A DNA stretch of 64,000 bases from Asterias amurensis (taxonomy: Eukaryota > Echinodermata > Asteroidea > Forcipulatida > Asteriidae). The stretch's first letter is position 1. Every line of letters starts with the position of its first letter. The notes beneath the pieces were generated by a model. It was not told the origin of the DNA. It saw only the letters and a program-made list of their open reading frames with translations, and made no database searches. The DNA lies in contig NC_092662.1 of NCBI RefSeq assembly GCF_032118995.1, positions 682,001 through 746,000 of the forward strand, given 5' to 3'. Position numbers and translations under genes: made by a program. Below are positions 1 to 18,533 of the stretch, piece by piece.

Positions 1-210
1 ATTAAGAAGTTCATTCCAGAGCTTGGGTCAACAAACTAAATCACTTACAAATTTGGTAAAGAGCATGCAAAGATTCAAATAGGATAAAGAACAATTCTGT
101 TGTTGAAAGATGACAAAATGATAGTAAAAACATTGAAAATGTTGGGAAAAAAAAAAAAACTTGCAAACAAAAAGTTTAGAGAAAGAAAATTAGTTTGATT
201 GATATTTTAC

Positions 211-3200
211 CTTCTCAAGTAGGGATTTGACTTCTGCTTCTCTTCGTTGTGTTTTGGATTGGTACGGATTGGCTTCCAGTGCATCAAAGTTGGGCTCACC
301 AGCACCTAAAATAATAATGCACATAAAATTCTCAATTTGAAAAAAGGAATTCATCTTTTCAAGTGTAAAAATTTAACATTGAAAGAATGTGAGATAGTAT
401 TTGGGATATTTCTGCAGTCGTAAAAACCAAAATCAGAATCTACCACGAGTCAGATTTTGTTAGAGTGGGGAAAGTTGTACGACCTGTCCGAAACCAACGG
501 CTAAGCTTGATCGCTAAATCAACATGTATTGAATTAAAGCAACAAACACCCTTAGCAACAACCACATCTATAACCGAAAGAAACCATTTTTCATACTGCC
601 CGAGTAAAGAGAGCTTTTAGAATACATTACAAGCATCTTACCTGGAATGAGTAAACTTGAATATCCCTTAGAGTGTGTGACTCCCAAGACGTCTTCATAG
701 GGGCAGAAGCTTAACCCACTGACTTGAGACCCTAGGGTATGCCTCATGTAAGGTTTATTCTGAGTTTTAACACAGCAGTCTTTGTAAACCTGAAAGGATA
801 AGAAAAAGTTATATTCTCAAACTCAATACTTATGTAATTAGTAGACGGAGACCAGCTCAATGATAATGTGTTAGAGCCTTGTCACACGAGGCAACTTTAG
901 CAGGCAACCAATAACAGTGTATGCTACAGGACCACTTTGGTAGCACATTCTTTTCAAACATTGTGTTACCATTCCCAAGAATATTATAAGATCGTTCGAT
1001 TGTGAATGTATTTTCTTCTTAGAGATTGCCTGGAATCGGTTGCCTGTAAATTGCCCAGTGCGACATGGCCTTAGAAATGCAAGGTGACCACAGCACACAT
1101 TAAGTTGGCCCAGATCAGTTTAGAAAAACATCAATACTCTAAACTTTAATGAAAACTACAATATAAATAAAATAACAGTTTGAACACACAAATAACAAGT
1201 GAAAGTTAACTTCCCACAAGAAAAAATAATGTAAGATGTCATTCAAAAATCCTAATAAGACAACGGAGGAATACCTCAACGACGTTGCCAAGCCCAGCAG
1301 CTAAAAGTCCCCTCTGACTAAAGCTCAACTCCCCTGCACCATGAGACACTCTGTAGACTTGTAATGGCTTGAAGGTTCTTACATCAAAGATCTTCAATTG
1401 ACGGTCAGTGCTTGCTGTAGCCATATACCTGAGAGAATCAACCAAGGATAGCGGAATTCAGTCTTTATTCAGTCCGCTACCAAATTATTCAGATTTGACC
1501 CTCCACATTTAAACAAAATTTTAGAATAATCATCAGAGGCGTTTTTGATGAAACCATGTGCAACTTTCTATGAATTGTGGTGGATCTGGAATCAAATGAA
1601 ATGTGGTTAACAATTTGACATTTCAATCAGTATGCTCTGATTGTCTTTATGAGATCGCTGTACTTTGTTGCTGTTTGCAGTGCAGCACAAAACAACAAGG
1701 TCCAGCTTACTCCTGAAGGCGATCGTGGCACCGTGATTGAAATGTTGGGTTGTTTAACCACCAGTTCTTTTCAGATAGAGAGCTTTGTATGTACTGATCT
1801 CTCCGCGAACCTCATTAGAATACTTAATTTGGCTTAAACTTACAATCCTTTTGAGTCAATCGCAACAGCTCTGATTGCTGATTTATTACAAAGCATTTTG
1901 ACAACAGGCTCTTTAACATTGGGACTCCAGAATGTGACAGTACCTTAGAAAACAAAATCAGAAAAAGAAAGTCAGTAGCTGTGTTTAACATGGAAAAGAT
2001 AATGATATCCAAGTATCTCATGTCAAATTCAAAAAAGCATGAAGCTGTTCAGCAAAAGAAAATGTTCAGCACAAACAAAGGTTGCTTTGTAGCAATGGGT
2101 TATAACTTACAAGCTTTATTAAGTATGGTCCTAAATAGTGGAGAATCTGTGCAACAAAAAATTTCTCTTAGGCTGAAAAATCTCACAAATGCTACAGAAT
2201 AACTTTATCACATAATTAGTGATTGGACTAGGTAGTGATTAGTAATCCATTTCCAATAGACATTATGCATTGACGTCATCCAGCCGTCATCTTAGAGGAA
2301 AAACTGTGACAAAACAATCGAAATGCACAGATTTGTATCCGGGCGCACAAGTTTGACCAATGAACAACCTCCCTTTGACCTCTAGGTGAGGCACCCTACT
2401 GTTACGACGTCATGTGCATAAGGTCTATGATAAACAATTGTTGTTTGAGCCAGCAGAACTGATAATGAAAGTGTTTAAATCTTACCATTTGAATGTCCAA
2501 GATGAACGATAGCATTGTATGGGTTGTAGGTCATAACGTCAAGACGACCACATCTTGTGTTGATATTACACACCATCTTACCCACTGAGGTGTCTAGGTA
2601 CTGAAGGTAACCAGCAGCATTCTAAAGAAAGTAACAGTAATTATTTAAAACCTCCTACTTTTCACAATATTTGTCAGTAATATTTGACTAACTATTCAGA
2701 ACCACTCATCTGTATCAGTTGTGTATGGTTGGACAACTGTGTACTGCGTAGATTTATTGACTTCATGATATCTGGTATAGTGCATCTATCATTCAAGTTC
2801 TGTAGATGATACTGAATGAAATGGCCATACAGTAGGAGGGTTGACTGTGTACTGCGTAGATTTATTGACCACATGATATCTGGTATAGTGCATCTATCAT
2901 TCAAGTTCTGTAGATGATACTGAATGAAATGGCCATACAGTAGGAGGGTTGACTGTGTACTGCGTAGATTTATTGACTTCATGATATCTGGTATAGTGCA
3001 TCTATCATTCAAGTTCTGTAGATGATACTGAATGAAATGGCCATACAGTAGGAGGGGTGACTGTGTACTGCGTAGATTTATTGACCACATGATATCTGGT
3101 ATAGTGCATCTATCATTCAAGTTCTGTAGATGATACTGAATGAAATGGCCATACAGTAGGAGGGGTGACTGTGTACTGCGTAGATTTATTGACCACATGA

Positions 3201-6200
3201 TACCTGGTATAGTGCATCTATCATTCAAGTTCTGTAGATGATACTGAATGAAATGGCCATACAGTAGGAGGGGTGACTGTGTACTGCGTAGATTTATTGA
3301 CCACATGATATCTGGTATAGTGCATCTATCATTCAAGTTCTGTAGATGATACTGAATGAAATGGCCATACAGTAGGAGGGTTGACTGTGTACTGCGTAGA
3401 TTTATTGACCACATGATATCTGGTATAGTGCATCTATCATTCAAGTTCTGTAGATGATACTGAATGAAATGGCCATACAGTAGGAGGGTTGACTGTGTAC
3501 TGCGTAGATTTATTGACCACATGATACCTGGTATAGTGCATCTATCATTCAAGTTCTGTAGATGATACTGAATGAAATGGCCATACAGTAGGAGGGTTGA
3601 CTGTGTACTGCGTAGATTTATTGACCACATGATACCTGGTATAGTGCATCTATCATTCAAGTTCTGTAGATGATACTGAATGAAATGGCCATACAGTAGG
3701 AGGGTTGACTGTGTACTGTGTAGATTCTTTCACATGTCATATTGCAGGTTGGTAAAAACTATCTTTCATTCAGAACCACAGTGGGTGGTATTAAATGTTC
3801 ATACAGTAAAAGGGTTGACTATTAGCACGGTTGCATTCACAACGTGATATCATTATTGTAGATTGGCATTTATTTCTTAATTACTAATTTACAAATTTAA
3901 ATTCTGAAGATTGAGAAGATTCTTACCGCTGTGGCCAGGAGGAAATGATGCGGTAGAAACTCCATCTTTAGAACATCATGTAAATTCTTTATACAGTGGA
4001 TCTCGACGCCTTTGTTGTCGTACATATACAACCATTTCTTCTGAGCAACGGCGAGCATTGTCTCCAAATGAAGCCATCTTGTATAAAAACAGAATGTAGT
4101 AAGTTTACAAATCCTTGGGTACTCTAATAATTTGTGAATATAGAATCAAAAACTGCTAGGAAATCGGTAGAGCATTTTATTTCTAAGTAACGGCTTGGGG
4201 AGAAATTAAAGTGCAGATTTTAATCCCTGTCGTAACACCTGCGTTCTTGGGAAGGACACACATAACTGCTTCTGATACCCAAGGATTTAGCGAGGGTAGA
4301 GATTGTCAATGTGAATAATTAGCAGCCTGTGTCTCCATTTCGTCACAATTGGAAAACAGCGCACACAACTTTGTTTGCATGATGTATTTCGATTCGTTTT
4401 CAATTTTGCATGAAGATCGGACCGGGCTTCTGGCCTACTTTAGCAGCAGCTGAACTAATATAAGACACTTTCATACTTAGCATAAAAGCATCTAATACTT
4501 GTAAATTCTTATTATTACAAACTGATATAATTTGAAGGGAAGTGTTATTTTTACCAGGACATAGAATGTTTCACTGTACCTGACATCTCTGATGGACTCC
4601 ATGACGTTGATTTCAAACATGAGTTTCTTACTAACCCAGTTCATTGCAGCTAAATGACCAAGACGACCACCAAGAAGCAAATGTCGACCATTCCTCGTGT
4701 AGTTTAAGCGATACGGTCCAAACTGCTCAAGTTTCAGATCAAACGACTTAAACACAAATAGAAAGTAAAAAAACAACCGAGGTCCTTTTAATTGATAAGC
4801 CGTTTGCCACCTCTAATAATATTTTCTCAAGTATTGAAATATGAATTCCATGTTTACCTGACAAATTAATTTATAATTTAGACAGCTTTTCTTCTCCAGG
4901 CGAGGAAGATATAACCATTCAAATGAGATACTGAACAAAAAGTCAGTCAACAATTCGTCCATACAAACGACATAATGTTGGGACCTGATAATATATTTTT
5001 AGTCCAGTCAGCAAGTCTACTGCGGTGACGACTTCAGGGGAATTTGGTCAAAATTGATATGTTTTAATAGTATTTGACAAACCTTTGTAGCGCTTGCAAT
5101 GTCCACTGCTTCAGAGATGTCTTGTTGTGTAATATGAAATGTTTCTTCTCCTTTTTCAGCTTCTAAGAACCTTTGAACATAAAATGAGTAGGAAAAACAA
5201 TTGAAAATCTCGTCCCAAAACAAAAGATGTGCTTTTAACTTTCCTGTTTCTTCAAGTTATTCAATGAACCATTACAAAATACAGAGGTAGACAAAAGAGA
5301 AAACAAAGGGATGATGAAGCAAATATCGCAGGAAAGACCTGTTCCAATATGGCAGCCTTTTTAGTATTATTGAAAAAGAAAAAAGAAACAAAATAAAACT
5401 AACTATTTTGACTCTTAATGCAAGCCTTGACCTTCGCTCTTGTGAAGTGGATACCACACACTGTACAGAGAGAATTTACTGTTTAAAGGGGTATGATTGA
5501 AACAAAAGAAGAAGTATAACACTAAAACTGTTGGACTATTTTTTTTCTTGAGAACTTACCCACTTTCTTCAGGCAGCAGCAGCTCAGTCCTCGCTGCTTG
5601 CTTAGCAGCTTGTTCTTGTCTTTCTTCATATCTCTTCATGTTCTTTCTTACTCTTGTATCTGGCATTGTTGTTCCCGTCTGTTTATATTTCGAATGAAAA
5701 TTTAAAGATTGCCTTTTAAAGAGAACTAGTTGAGATTTCTATACAACTCTTGCATTAACTCAGTTGTTGAATATCCTGCGTTCTGTAAGCATGAAGCAGA
5801 GTGCTATGAAAATTGGCCCTGAATCATTATCAGTAACCGCGTATAAAATAGCACTCTGCACTAGTTGAAGACGTCATGGATAATAATAAAAACAAACACC
5901 TGTATTCCGCCTTCCAAGACCACAGTACAGTCAGTACATACAAGTATACATAAAGCTTGGTTATGTCTATAATTAATTTTGACACGAAGTCTGCGATCCA
6001 GATACCAATCTTCTATTTTTAGCATTAGTGCAGAGTGCTATTCAGTGAATTCCCAATATCTTTCAATAATCAAATTGAAGTAGTCAAATTTGACAAGATA
6101 AATGAAGGCGTCACGACTGACCGGTTTGCTTTTCTTTCCTCGTTTATACTTCTGTATCCTCTTCTCAGGAATGGGAGCAGGTCCATCAAACGGGTCAACT

Positions 6201-6400
6201 TTCTTTCTTGAGTTCAAGAAATCTTTCTTCCATTGTGGCTCTTCTTCATCTTCAAGTTCATATCCTTTTGATTTTGTTCTCTTCTTAGGAAATTTCTTGG
6301 GTTGTGTTCTTTCTTGTTGTACGGGTTCTGAAGACTCTGTTGTTGCATTTTCTTCAGTGTTTGTGTCAAAATATCTGGTTGGCATCTTCTTCTTTGGCAT
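211..6400 (-). CDS. WDR46: WDR46 (BING4/UTP7-like) small-subunit processome WD40 protein, 3' end outside window
   Basis: Ten coding exons on the minus strand, all with GT..AG borders and matching phases: 6122-6400, 5560-5678, 5083-5170, 4580-4746, 3927-4077, 2486-2621, 1844-1943, 1275-1428, 642-789, 211-305 (1437 nt, 479 residues). The start ATG (6398-6400) follows a possible acceptor 'tttttttag', so a 5' UTR exon probably lies upstream. The N-terminus is lysine-rich and charged, as in nucleolar proteins. WD-repeat segments follow, including [38 protein letters not shown] and [17 protein letters not shown]. The last visible exon carries [20 protein letters not shown], a hallmark of this family just before the BING4 C-terminal domain. 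In yeast and human this protein is a nucleolar scaffold for 18S pre-rRNA processing. Human WDR46 is about 610 residues, so roughly the last fifth is off the left edge. Identity is secure; the missing 3' end is an edge effect, not a break. Confidence 0.93.
2735..3830. repeat. 108-bp minisatellite, nine near-identical units plus one decayed unit, in a WDR46 intron
   Basis: Units starting 'gactgtgtactgcgtagatt' begin at about 2735, 2843, 2951, 3059, 3167, 3275, 3383, 3491 and 3599. A diverged unit follows from 3707 to about 3830. Units differ at a few sites only (ttgacttcatg/ttgaccacatg; gatatctgg/gatacctgg; gagggtt/gaggggt). The period is 36 codons, so one minus-strand frame stays open for 322 codons. 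The array lies wholly between WDR46 coding exons 3927-4077 and 2486-2621 and has no family resemblance, so the open frame is a by-product of the period. Confidence 0.95.
5790..6041. repeat. Short inverted repeats around 'agtgcagagtgctatt' in a WDR46 intron
   Basis: 'gcagagtgctat' near 5797, 'aatagcactctgcact' at about 5847-5863 and 'agtgcagagtgctatt' at about 6026-6041 are forward and reverse copies of one 16-bp word in the intron between 5678 and 6122. This resembles the ends of a small MITE. No target duplication was identified. Confidence 0.5.
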
Positions 6401-6432
6401 TTTTCTCTAAAAAAGAGAGAACAAAAAAACAT

Positions 6433-7351
6433 TTGTTTTAACTTTTAGTCGAGTTCAGTTAAAAAAATTTCATTAATATTCAAGTCAATTATAAAATTCC
6501 TACCCGGACAGAGGTTTGGTAAAATTGTCTTTAATTTATTTTTAAAAATAAAGTTAAAATCGGCTATAGACTGCTAAACTTTTTAAATATTTCTTTTTAT
6601 TTATTTATTAAATGATTGTAAAATCAAAACAAATTAGTCAAATTATTTTGATAGAAATTAGTTTATTTTGATTTTAATGTTCAATCCTATATATAATATA
6701 ATTTAAAATCAATATAATTACAAATAGTTATTAAAACTATAAATAGTTTGTTTTAATTATAATTTGTTTATAATTATATTATTAAAAGACAAAAATGTAA
6801 AATTAAAACAAACGCACACAAAAAGTAACAGAGTATTGCCATCAGATATCTGTCAGTTATGATTTAAATAAGTTTAACATATTGCGATCACTGACTCGGC
6901 ATGATTATTTTTTTTTATTTATGTCGGAATTACACGCAATTTGGATTCACAAACTGTGTGGCAGGTGAACAGCCTCTCAGTCTCACTCAGGAACGCAGAG
7001 AAAAAAAATTTGACAAAATACACTTGCGGAAATGTAAATAAGCAACACCATTTAAGTAAAACGCAACATAGATTGCTGACAACATCAATTTATAAACACC
7101 TTTTTAGAAGAGTCGCCAGAAACACGTTCCTCCATGGAAGTCGCCATGTTGAATATCAAAGGTCAAACCAGCAAGGGTTTTAATTCACTGGTACCCGGTA
7201 TTTGAGCATTTATAGTTTATTGGTGTAACGATAGGAACTAAAGTATACCAGCTAAAAATTTCGCGCGAAATTTGTGTACCATTACGTGGATACAGATTGA
7301 ATGGGTAACTGGGGAACGCAGCAACAAAACATCTTTATTAGACTAAAACAG
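6433..7351. promoter_or_regulatory. Divergent WDR46/CDC7 upstream region with E2F palindrome
   Basis: The two genes diverge from here. Positions 7256-7273 form a perfect 18-bp palindrome, aaatttcgcgcgaaattt, which contains the E2F consensus TTTSSCGC on both strands. An inverted CCAAT box (attgg) sits at 7219-7223. A consensus donor, aacag|gtaaat (exon end about 7351), could end a non-coding first exon of CDC7. The stretch 6440-6830 is very AT-rich and probably belongs to the WDR46 5' UTR intron; nothing else is seen there. E2F control is typical of CDC7 in animals. Use of this site here is inferred. Confidence 0.55.
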
Positions 7352-7941
7352 GTAAATTAGTAACATTTTATTATATATTTGTAATGTTAAAATTCGTGAA
7401 ACCAGCTGGTGGCTTTCGTTTACCTTTTTATGATGTTTTTAAACCAGGACAAAACTGATGTGTTGTCTATACAATGTCTACTCTACTCTAGACTCTATCT
7501 ACTGTTTTTGTACTGGACTGATTTATTTACTAAAATTTGTCTTGACCATGTCCATGTTGACTTGTGTAACTGTAAATGATTGTATTCATTTGTAATCTGG
7601 TTCTGGATCTTGATGGATACTACGTAACACTCCTGCTGGTGAAGTCATCCGAGTCAAGCACGTAGTCGTATGGATTGCTTATCAGTTTTGTTTTGTCATG
7701 TTTGTTGTAAAGGGCTAAGGCACCTTTAGTTTTATATTAGAAATTGGGGAAAAAATAAGATTGTTTTTTTAAATAATATATACAAAAAACAATTTTTTTA
7801 TTTTTTATTTGCAGGTACGACAATTTAAAACTAATAGCAAAAATAAAAATAAGTATTAGAAAGAAAAAAATACGAAAACCTAAAAATCATACAAAAGATT
7901 ATCCTATTTTTAATTAACACTTTTAAGTTTTCTTTTTGTAG

Positions 7942-8006
7942 GAATTTCGGCAATTTATGCAGAGAGGACACTGCGATTACCCACTCACTTGACAAGTCCT
8001 CAGAGA
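7942..8006 (+). promoter_or_regulatory. CDC7 5' leader in the first coding exon, with a short uORF
   Basis: The acceptor 'tctttttgtag' ends at 7941. The leader then runs to the chosen start ATG at 8007. An earlier ATG at 7957 opens an 11-codon frame that stops at TGA 7990-7992, out of frame with CDC7. A near-cognate TTG at 7989 is in frame but is an unlikely eukaryotic start. The uORF could lower initiation at 8007 if this exon forms the real 5' end of the mRNA. Confidence 0.5.
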
Positions 8007-12933
<4,927 letters not shown>

Positions 12934-14230
12934 TTTATAGAAACATTGTCAAGAATGCTACTCCATTTAAAGGTGGGGTCAAAACTTAATTGGTGTGAAA
13001 TGCTGCAGCTGTTGACTGTAGCTTGATTTTTTGAAACGAGGTGGTCTAAAAAACCACAAATACAACTTCAGGGCTTTTGCTTTTTAAACCAACGTATTAA
13101 CAATGATATATTGCCACAGTGCTACAGTACCACAGACCTCTATTTTGATCTTTTTTTAAACAGTTTTTTTTTTACAAAAAAACGAAATGTTTGAAATGTA
13201 CAGTTGTATTATACAGATGAGTTTTTTAATTGTAATTGAATGAACATAATATGATAATATCATTTTGTTTTTAGATTACCTAATTTTTTTTTTACAGATT
13301 TGATGTGCTCTTCATGTGTTGGCGTAAGTAAAATTAAGGCACTCTGTAGATTTATATCTCTTGTTATGACTGAGGCAAGCTTTAAGTCTACTTAGAATAA
13401 CAGGGGTTTGAATCCCACTCGATGCATATGTCATCATTTTGTGTATTTCCCCCTAAAGGGATGGGGAGTAGGGGACATAAAGCAGTGTTTAAGAAATGAA
13501 ATGTGTGAAGGGCAAACCAAAACTAAGCGGTTTTTAAATTTGTGAAAAGGACTTTTCATATGTTAGATTTTAAATGTCAATTTCAACAATTTAATATACT
13601 TAATAAATATTAAGATTTTAACTTCAAAAGGAACCTTTGTCTGTAAGTTTCTTTTAAAATTTGTGTTGATAAAAAATTACCTACATGCAGTAGATGATGA
13701 CGTAAACAAACAGAAGTTAGTTTTAAATGATGCGACTATGAAGGTTGGTCCCTCATGTGTTCGAAATACATTGGACCCAATTACATCCATTTGACCACCG
13801 TTTCAAATTCAAAAACACACTAATACCTTAGATTTTTGTCATTTTTAATAGTTAAATCTGTTTATGTTTTACTAATAATCACATTTTCATACAAAAGTTA
13901 ATCTACAAATAAACTCAGTGCTTTTTCTTAAATTTGTTATAAAGACATGACAATAATAACATATCAGTTGAACACGCTTTGCTCTTGTGTTTGCACCTAC
14001 AGCTAAAATTCCCTGAAAACATGTTCAATAGTGAATATGCAACAACATCTGCAGACATGACAAAAACAACATACAATAAATATATACGCAAAAGCGAATA
14101 CAGGTAACCAGTCTAAAACCTTTCCATTACATAATTTTCTAATATTAAGATGGGATACCAGTCTCATTTTCGGGGTTTACCCACTAATTTGACTGGCCTT
14201 TACCTAATACTGTTTACGTTTAGGCTTCAT
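12934..14230 (+). other. CDC7 3' flank, probable 3' UTR
   Basis: No further reading frame of interest is present. Candidate poly(A) signals aataaa occur on the plus strand at about 13601, 13908 and 14077, so the CDC7 transcript probably ends in this stretch. Poly-T tracts near 13150-13290 are otherwise unremarkable. Confidence 0.4.
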
Positions 14231-14244
14231 CTAGCGTACAATAG

Positions 14245-14425
14245 ACCAGGGACCAACTTCATAAAGCCTGTAAGTCTAAAGACTTTGCTTAGCAGTCAAA
14301 GATTACCAGCCAAAATACCATGCAGTACATTGCTGCGACCGGTACCCCACTCATTTCTTACTCGGCATAGAAATATGCTAAGCAGAGTTTTTTGCTCTAC
14401 ATGTTTATGAAATCGGTCCCACTTT
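14245..14425. mobile_element. MITE family B copy
   Basis: It opens 'gggaccaacttcataaagcctgtaag' and closes 'catgtttatgaaatcggtcccac', which are imperfect inverted ends. The interior contains 'cttagcag' and 'accagccaaaatacc', shared with copies at 21977, 20828 and 28389. Confidence 0.6.
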
Positions 14426-17400
14426 ACGTAAACAGCCTAAGTGTTAACCTGTATCCTGGTGTAGTCCTTTTTCTCCATCATTGACTTCACAAAAGTTTCT
14501 CCAAGTGAATGCACGTATTAGAAAAACAATGAGCAAACTGCACTTGAATTTAATGCTAATTCTTGTCGGAGGGAAACTGCCTAGTTGAAATTTTCAAAAA
14601 GAACCTCTTCAAGTAATACAAAAGTCAATATTAAAACATTATACCTAAAAGCATAAAATAAAGAACATAAATATTATTTAAAAAAATCAGCAAATGACCA
14701 TAACATTTTAAATCTAATAAGAGTGGAAATATTCCACATTAGTTGTGAATACATATTTTACTGACAGCGTCTTTGATTTTTTGAAGGGCAGCATCTTGGG
14801 AATAGAAAAGAATAGGGCTTTCAGCCATTCGTCCTGGCCACTGACAAAGTCGTCCATATGGGCACAACCTTAAAATTAGCCACATTCTGTCTTCTTTTAG
14901 GTATTTTCTCACCTGAGTACAACTACATGCTTAGCATTTTAATGAAAGTTGATTCTTGTAAAACAAGTAAAGTTTTTATGCAAATGGAATTTTCAACACA
15001 TGGTTTCATTATTTCATTATTACAGTAAAAGGACACTTTGGGGGGGGGGGGCGGGGGGCAATAATTGGCCAAGATAGACTGTGCAAGTCTGGTGCATATT
15101 TTAACGTGCGAGACCTCTGTTTCTTCAAACAAATAGTTTAACATAGTTTATGAATGGCTATACAAATTATATCATACTTTAGGGAAAGCAAAATTGAGCC
15201 ATGACAAAATATGGAAGTGAAAAAATTAAAATTCTAAAAAATAAGAATTTTGCCCAACTAACGGTTACGATTAAAACTCTCGCAATGGTCATCAGACAGA
15301 TTTTGGCATGATTGGCAAATGGGTTTATAAAACAAAAGCATCCTCATCCAGAGTTGGATTTTGTTTTATTCTTAATTTTAGCAAATTGTGTGCATTGTAA
15401 AAATAAATTGTTTTTTTTTCATCGAGAAATAGTCTTCATTTTAGTAGGTTTTTTGTTTTCTATTTTCAATAAGCATGAAACTTGCACAGTCTATTTCTGA
15501 ACTATCGTGGAAGATTGTTTTTAAATTTCATACAATTTCTTTTTAAATACTCAAAATTAATTATTTTAAATATTGAATACCGATTTCATTGCGTAGAAAT
15601 GTCTCTTCCAGAGTCTGAATAGGTCATTTTAAGAATCGTTAATTCAAGGGATTTGACCAACAAAATTATTTTGTTTTAAAGTTTCAAACCAGTTGAAAGA
15701 ATTGCAACGCAAAACCAAATTTGTTTCAAGAAGTGAAAACAATTGACGTAGAACATGATTGTGGTTTGTAATTGTTTAAAAATACAGAGCATATACCTAA
15801 GAAGAATCAGGTACTAAACTTATTGATACATTAGTTGATAGTGTATCCACCAAGATATTCACTAGTTCATTGCGCTGATACTTCAACAAAGATGACAATC
15901 ATACATTAACTACATGAATACAAAGTCTGCAATTCACAACTTTCCATTTCAATCTGCTCTGTGATTTGAAGTGGAAAGTGTGGACTATCCACACAATCAA
16001 GTGTGGACTATCCACATATCCACAAATACTTCCAGTGCCCAGTGCTCTCTTCAAAATTAAGCTCTCTGCAAACAAGTACGGCAAGGCTTGTTCTTATGGT
16101 CACAATTACTTTCGTGGATAACACCAACTACTTTCATGGTTAACACCAACTTTCTTCACTTGCTGAGTGAAGCCCAGTTCATACTTCCTGCAGATGCGAA
16201 TGCAATACAAGTTTTAACAACACAAATTCACAATGAATAATTCGCAACAGTTCAGCTCTGTTCAACTCAAGCAAAACATACGCTGTATGAACCAGGCTTT
16301 AGCAAAGACGGTACATTAATGTAATATCCACACGTGAATGACCATAAGTCCCACACTGTCCAATGAAATACAGCACAGGCAACTGTTTTTCATTACCAGT
16401 AAGCAGCATTGTGACATTGAGCACTCAACAATCAAACAGGGTCTAATCTCATAAAGCCGTTTTAACAGAAAATATTGTATTTTGTTTTTGGAATATTGGC
16501 TGGTAACCTGCTCCTGCTAAGCAAGATTTGTCTGTGCTTGTCAAATTTGTGTGCTTACAGGATTTATGAAACTGGGCCCTAGACTTCCATGATCCACAGA
16601 GCAGATTCACTCTCAACACTAAACCTGCATCCAATCTATCCCTCTGAGCTACAAAACAATACCTTTCCCATCAATGCAAATCTATCACTTCCCACTTTGT
16701 GCAAAATATCTATTTACATCATCTATATTACTAAGAACAGGCAGCATATGGTTAATATAAAACAAACAGCATTTTGCTTTTCGGACTATCACAACAAAAA
16801 CAAATAACATAAAACAAAAACCCATTTTGCTTCAGTTTCAGTTTGTCTATGCCAAATGTACCTTTCCTACCACAGGTTTGAACCCATTTTTTACAGTTCC
16901 GTCAGTAGAAAAGGATGGCATTTCAACAGAAATTATAAAAGCACTTTAGCAGCCATTGCAAGCACAGTCCGATTTTCATACAGCTGCTAAGCACAAACAA
17001 ACTTGCTAAGCATAATGCCAGATATAGGATGTCAGGTAACATACCATTGCTCATAAAAAGTTCAACTATAAATTTTGCTTAGCTGATTAATTTGTTAAGT
17101 TATATTCTTTGCTTAACGGCTGTATGAAATCAGACCTGGGACACCCAAGCCCCGACCCCCCACCCTCATGCCGCACCCACTCCCCTGCAGCATTTTCCTA
17201 TCTACTCCTCACATTCTATTTTATTTACAGACTTAATTTCGCTTGCGTTGTTTTAAATTTAAAAAGCCTTTTTTTTTTTACTCGAACATGTATTTACTAT
17301 GTCCTTGAACCTGAGAAGTATTTTTCTGGTGGTATGTTCATAAATTTCAAAAATTGTTTTCTTATTTTAATAAGTTATTCTTAATAATATACCCTTTGTA

Positions 17401-18264
17401 ACTCGTCGACGTAGTTAAGTATTAGGTAATTGTTTTGGTTAATACATTGTAATGACCATCAGTTGATTTAACTGTCTGTGTAACAATTGTATATAATAGA
17501 TAACTTATACAATGCTTATTTCATATAAATATGACAAGGAGAGAGTGCTTGAAACTTTGTCAAACAACTTACAGAATGTAATTTTTTTAAAGAATTCTTG
17601 TACACAGCATAAGAGGTCTGAATCGTCTAGGCCTATAAATTGTGACTTTCAGGTTAACTTACTAGAACACCATACTCGGTATTTACAGTCATAAAACCAC
17701 CAGCCACACGGTTGTGAAAACGATCCTAGCCAAACTACCAATGGGTTAGAAATCATTTTAGATTTTAAAGAGGAATTCCCAGAACTTAAATGCAACAATT
17801 CGAATCGATATACCCCACTGGCGATTCAAACTGGCAAACTCTTCATTTTGACACAAAAACTATTAAACGATAACGAACTTCCATATTAACATTATAACAA
17901 TTTTGATGGTGTCAATAGGGAACAATATGGGGTGGAAAAAGGTCTCTCACAAATAACTGAATGTTACAAACTGCACAAATGATGCATCCGACCATGGGGC
18001 TATTCATTGTTATAACAGCTTTGTCACGATTACAACAAATGCCAAATTAGGTATAATGGCAATTAGACACAATTCGCAAGAAGCCTTTCCTGCACAAATT
18101 GCAACATCAATTACAAAATTGAGATACAACACTTTTGCACCGACACAACGAGTTGCAAATACATCAGTTAAAAACCAAGGTCAACAAACTTGTGTAATAT
18201 CAGTCCAACAATATATACATGCACATTTAGCAGAATAACAAGTTCTGACTCCTTGACTTAGCTC

Positions 18265-18533
18265 TCTTTCATAAAGCAGCTTAGCAGGACAAATTCTGCT
18301 TAACAATTTTAGTTACTCGGCATGGTACCAGTCACAAGCGATAAACATTACATAGCATTTCGGCTGCTAAGGCAACATGTCGTTATTAAGCAGATTTTCA
18401 AGCTAACATGCTTATAAGTTACAAAGCAATTGCATGTGCTAAGCAGGGAACCAATGACAAATGATACACATACTTATTATGTAAGATGGTAAACACATTC
18501 GAGCGTTAAGCAGCTTTCTGGAAATAGGCCCTA
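18265..18533. mobile_element. MITE family B copy, diverged
   Basis: The ends 'tttcataaagcagcttagcag' and 'cgttaagcagctttctggaaataggccc' are inverted. The body repeats 'taagcag' and 'gtaccagtcac' motifs seen in other copies of this family. Confidence 0.55.

Noticed and set aside
2692..3660. A 322-codon minus-strand open frame
   Set aside because: It is produced by a 108-bp tandem repeat inside a WDR46 intron; the period is a multiple of three, so no stops accumulate.
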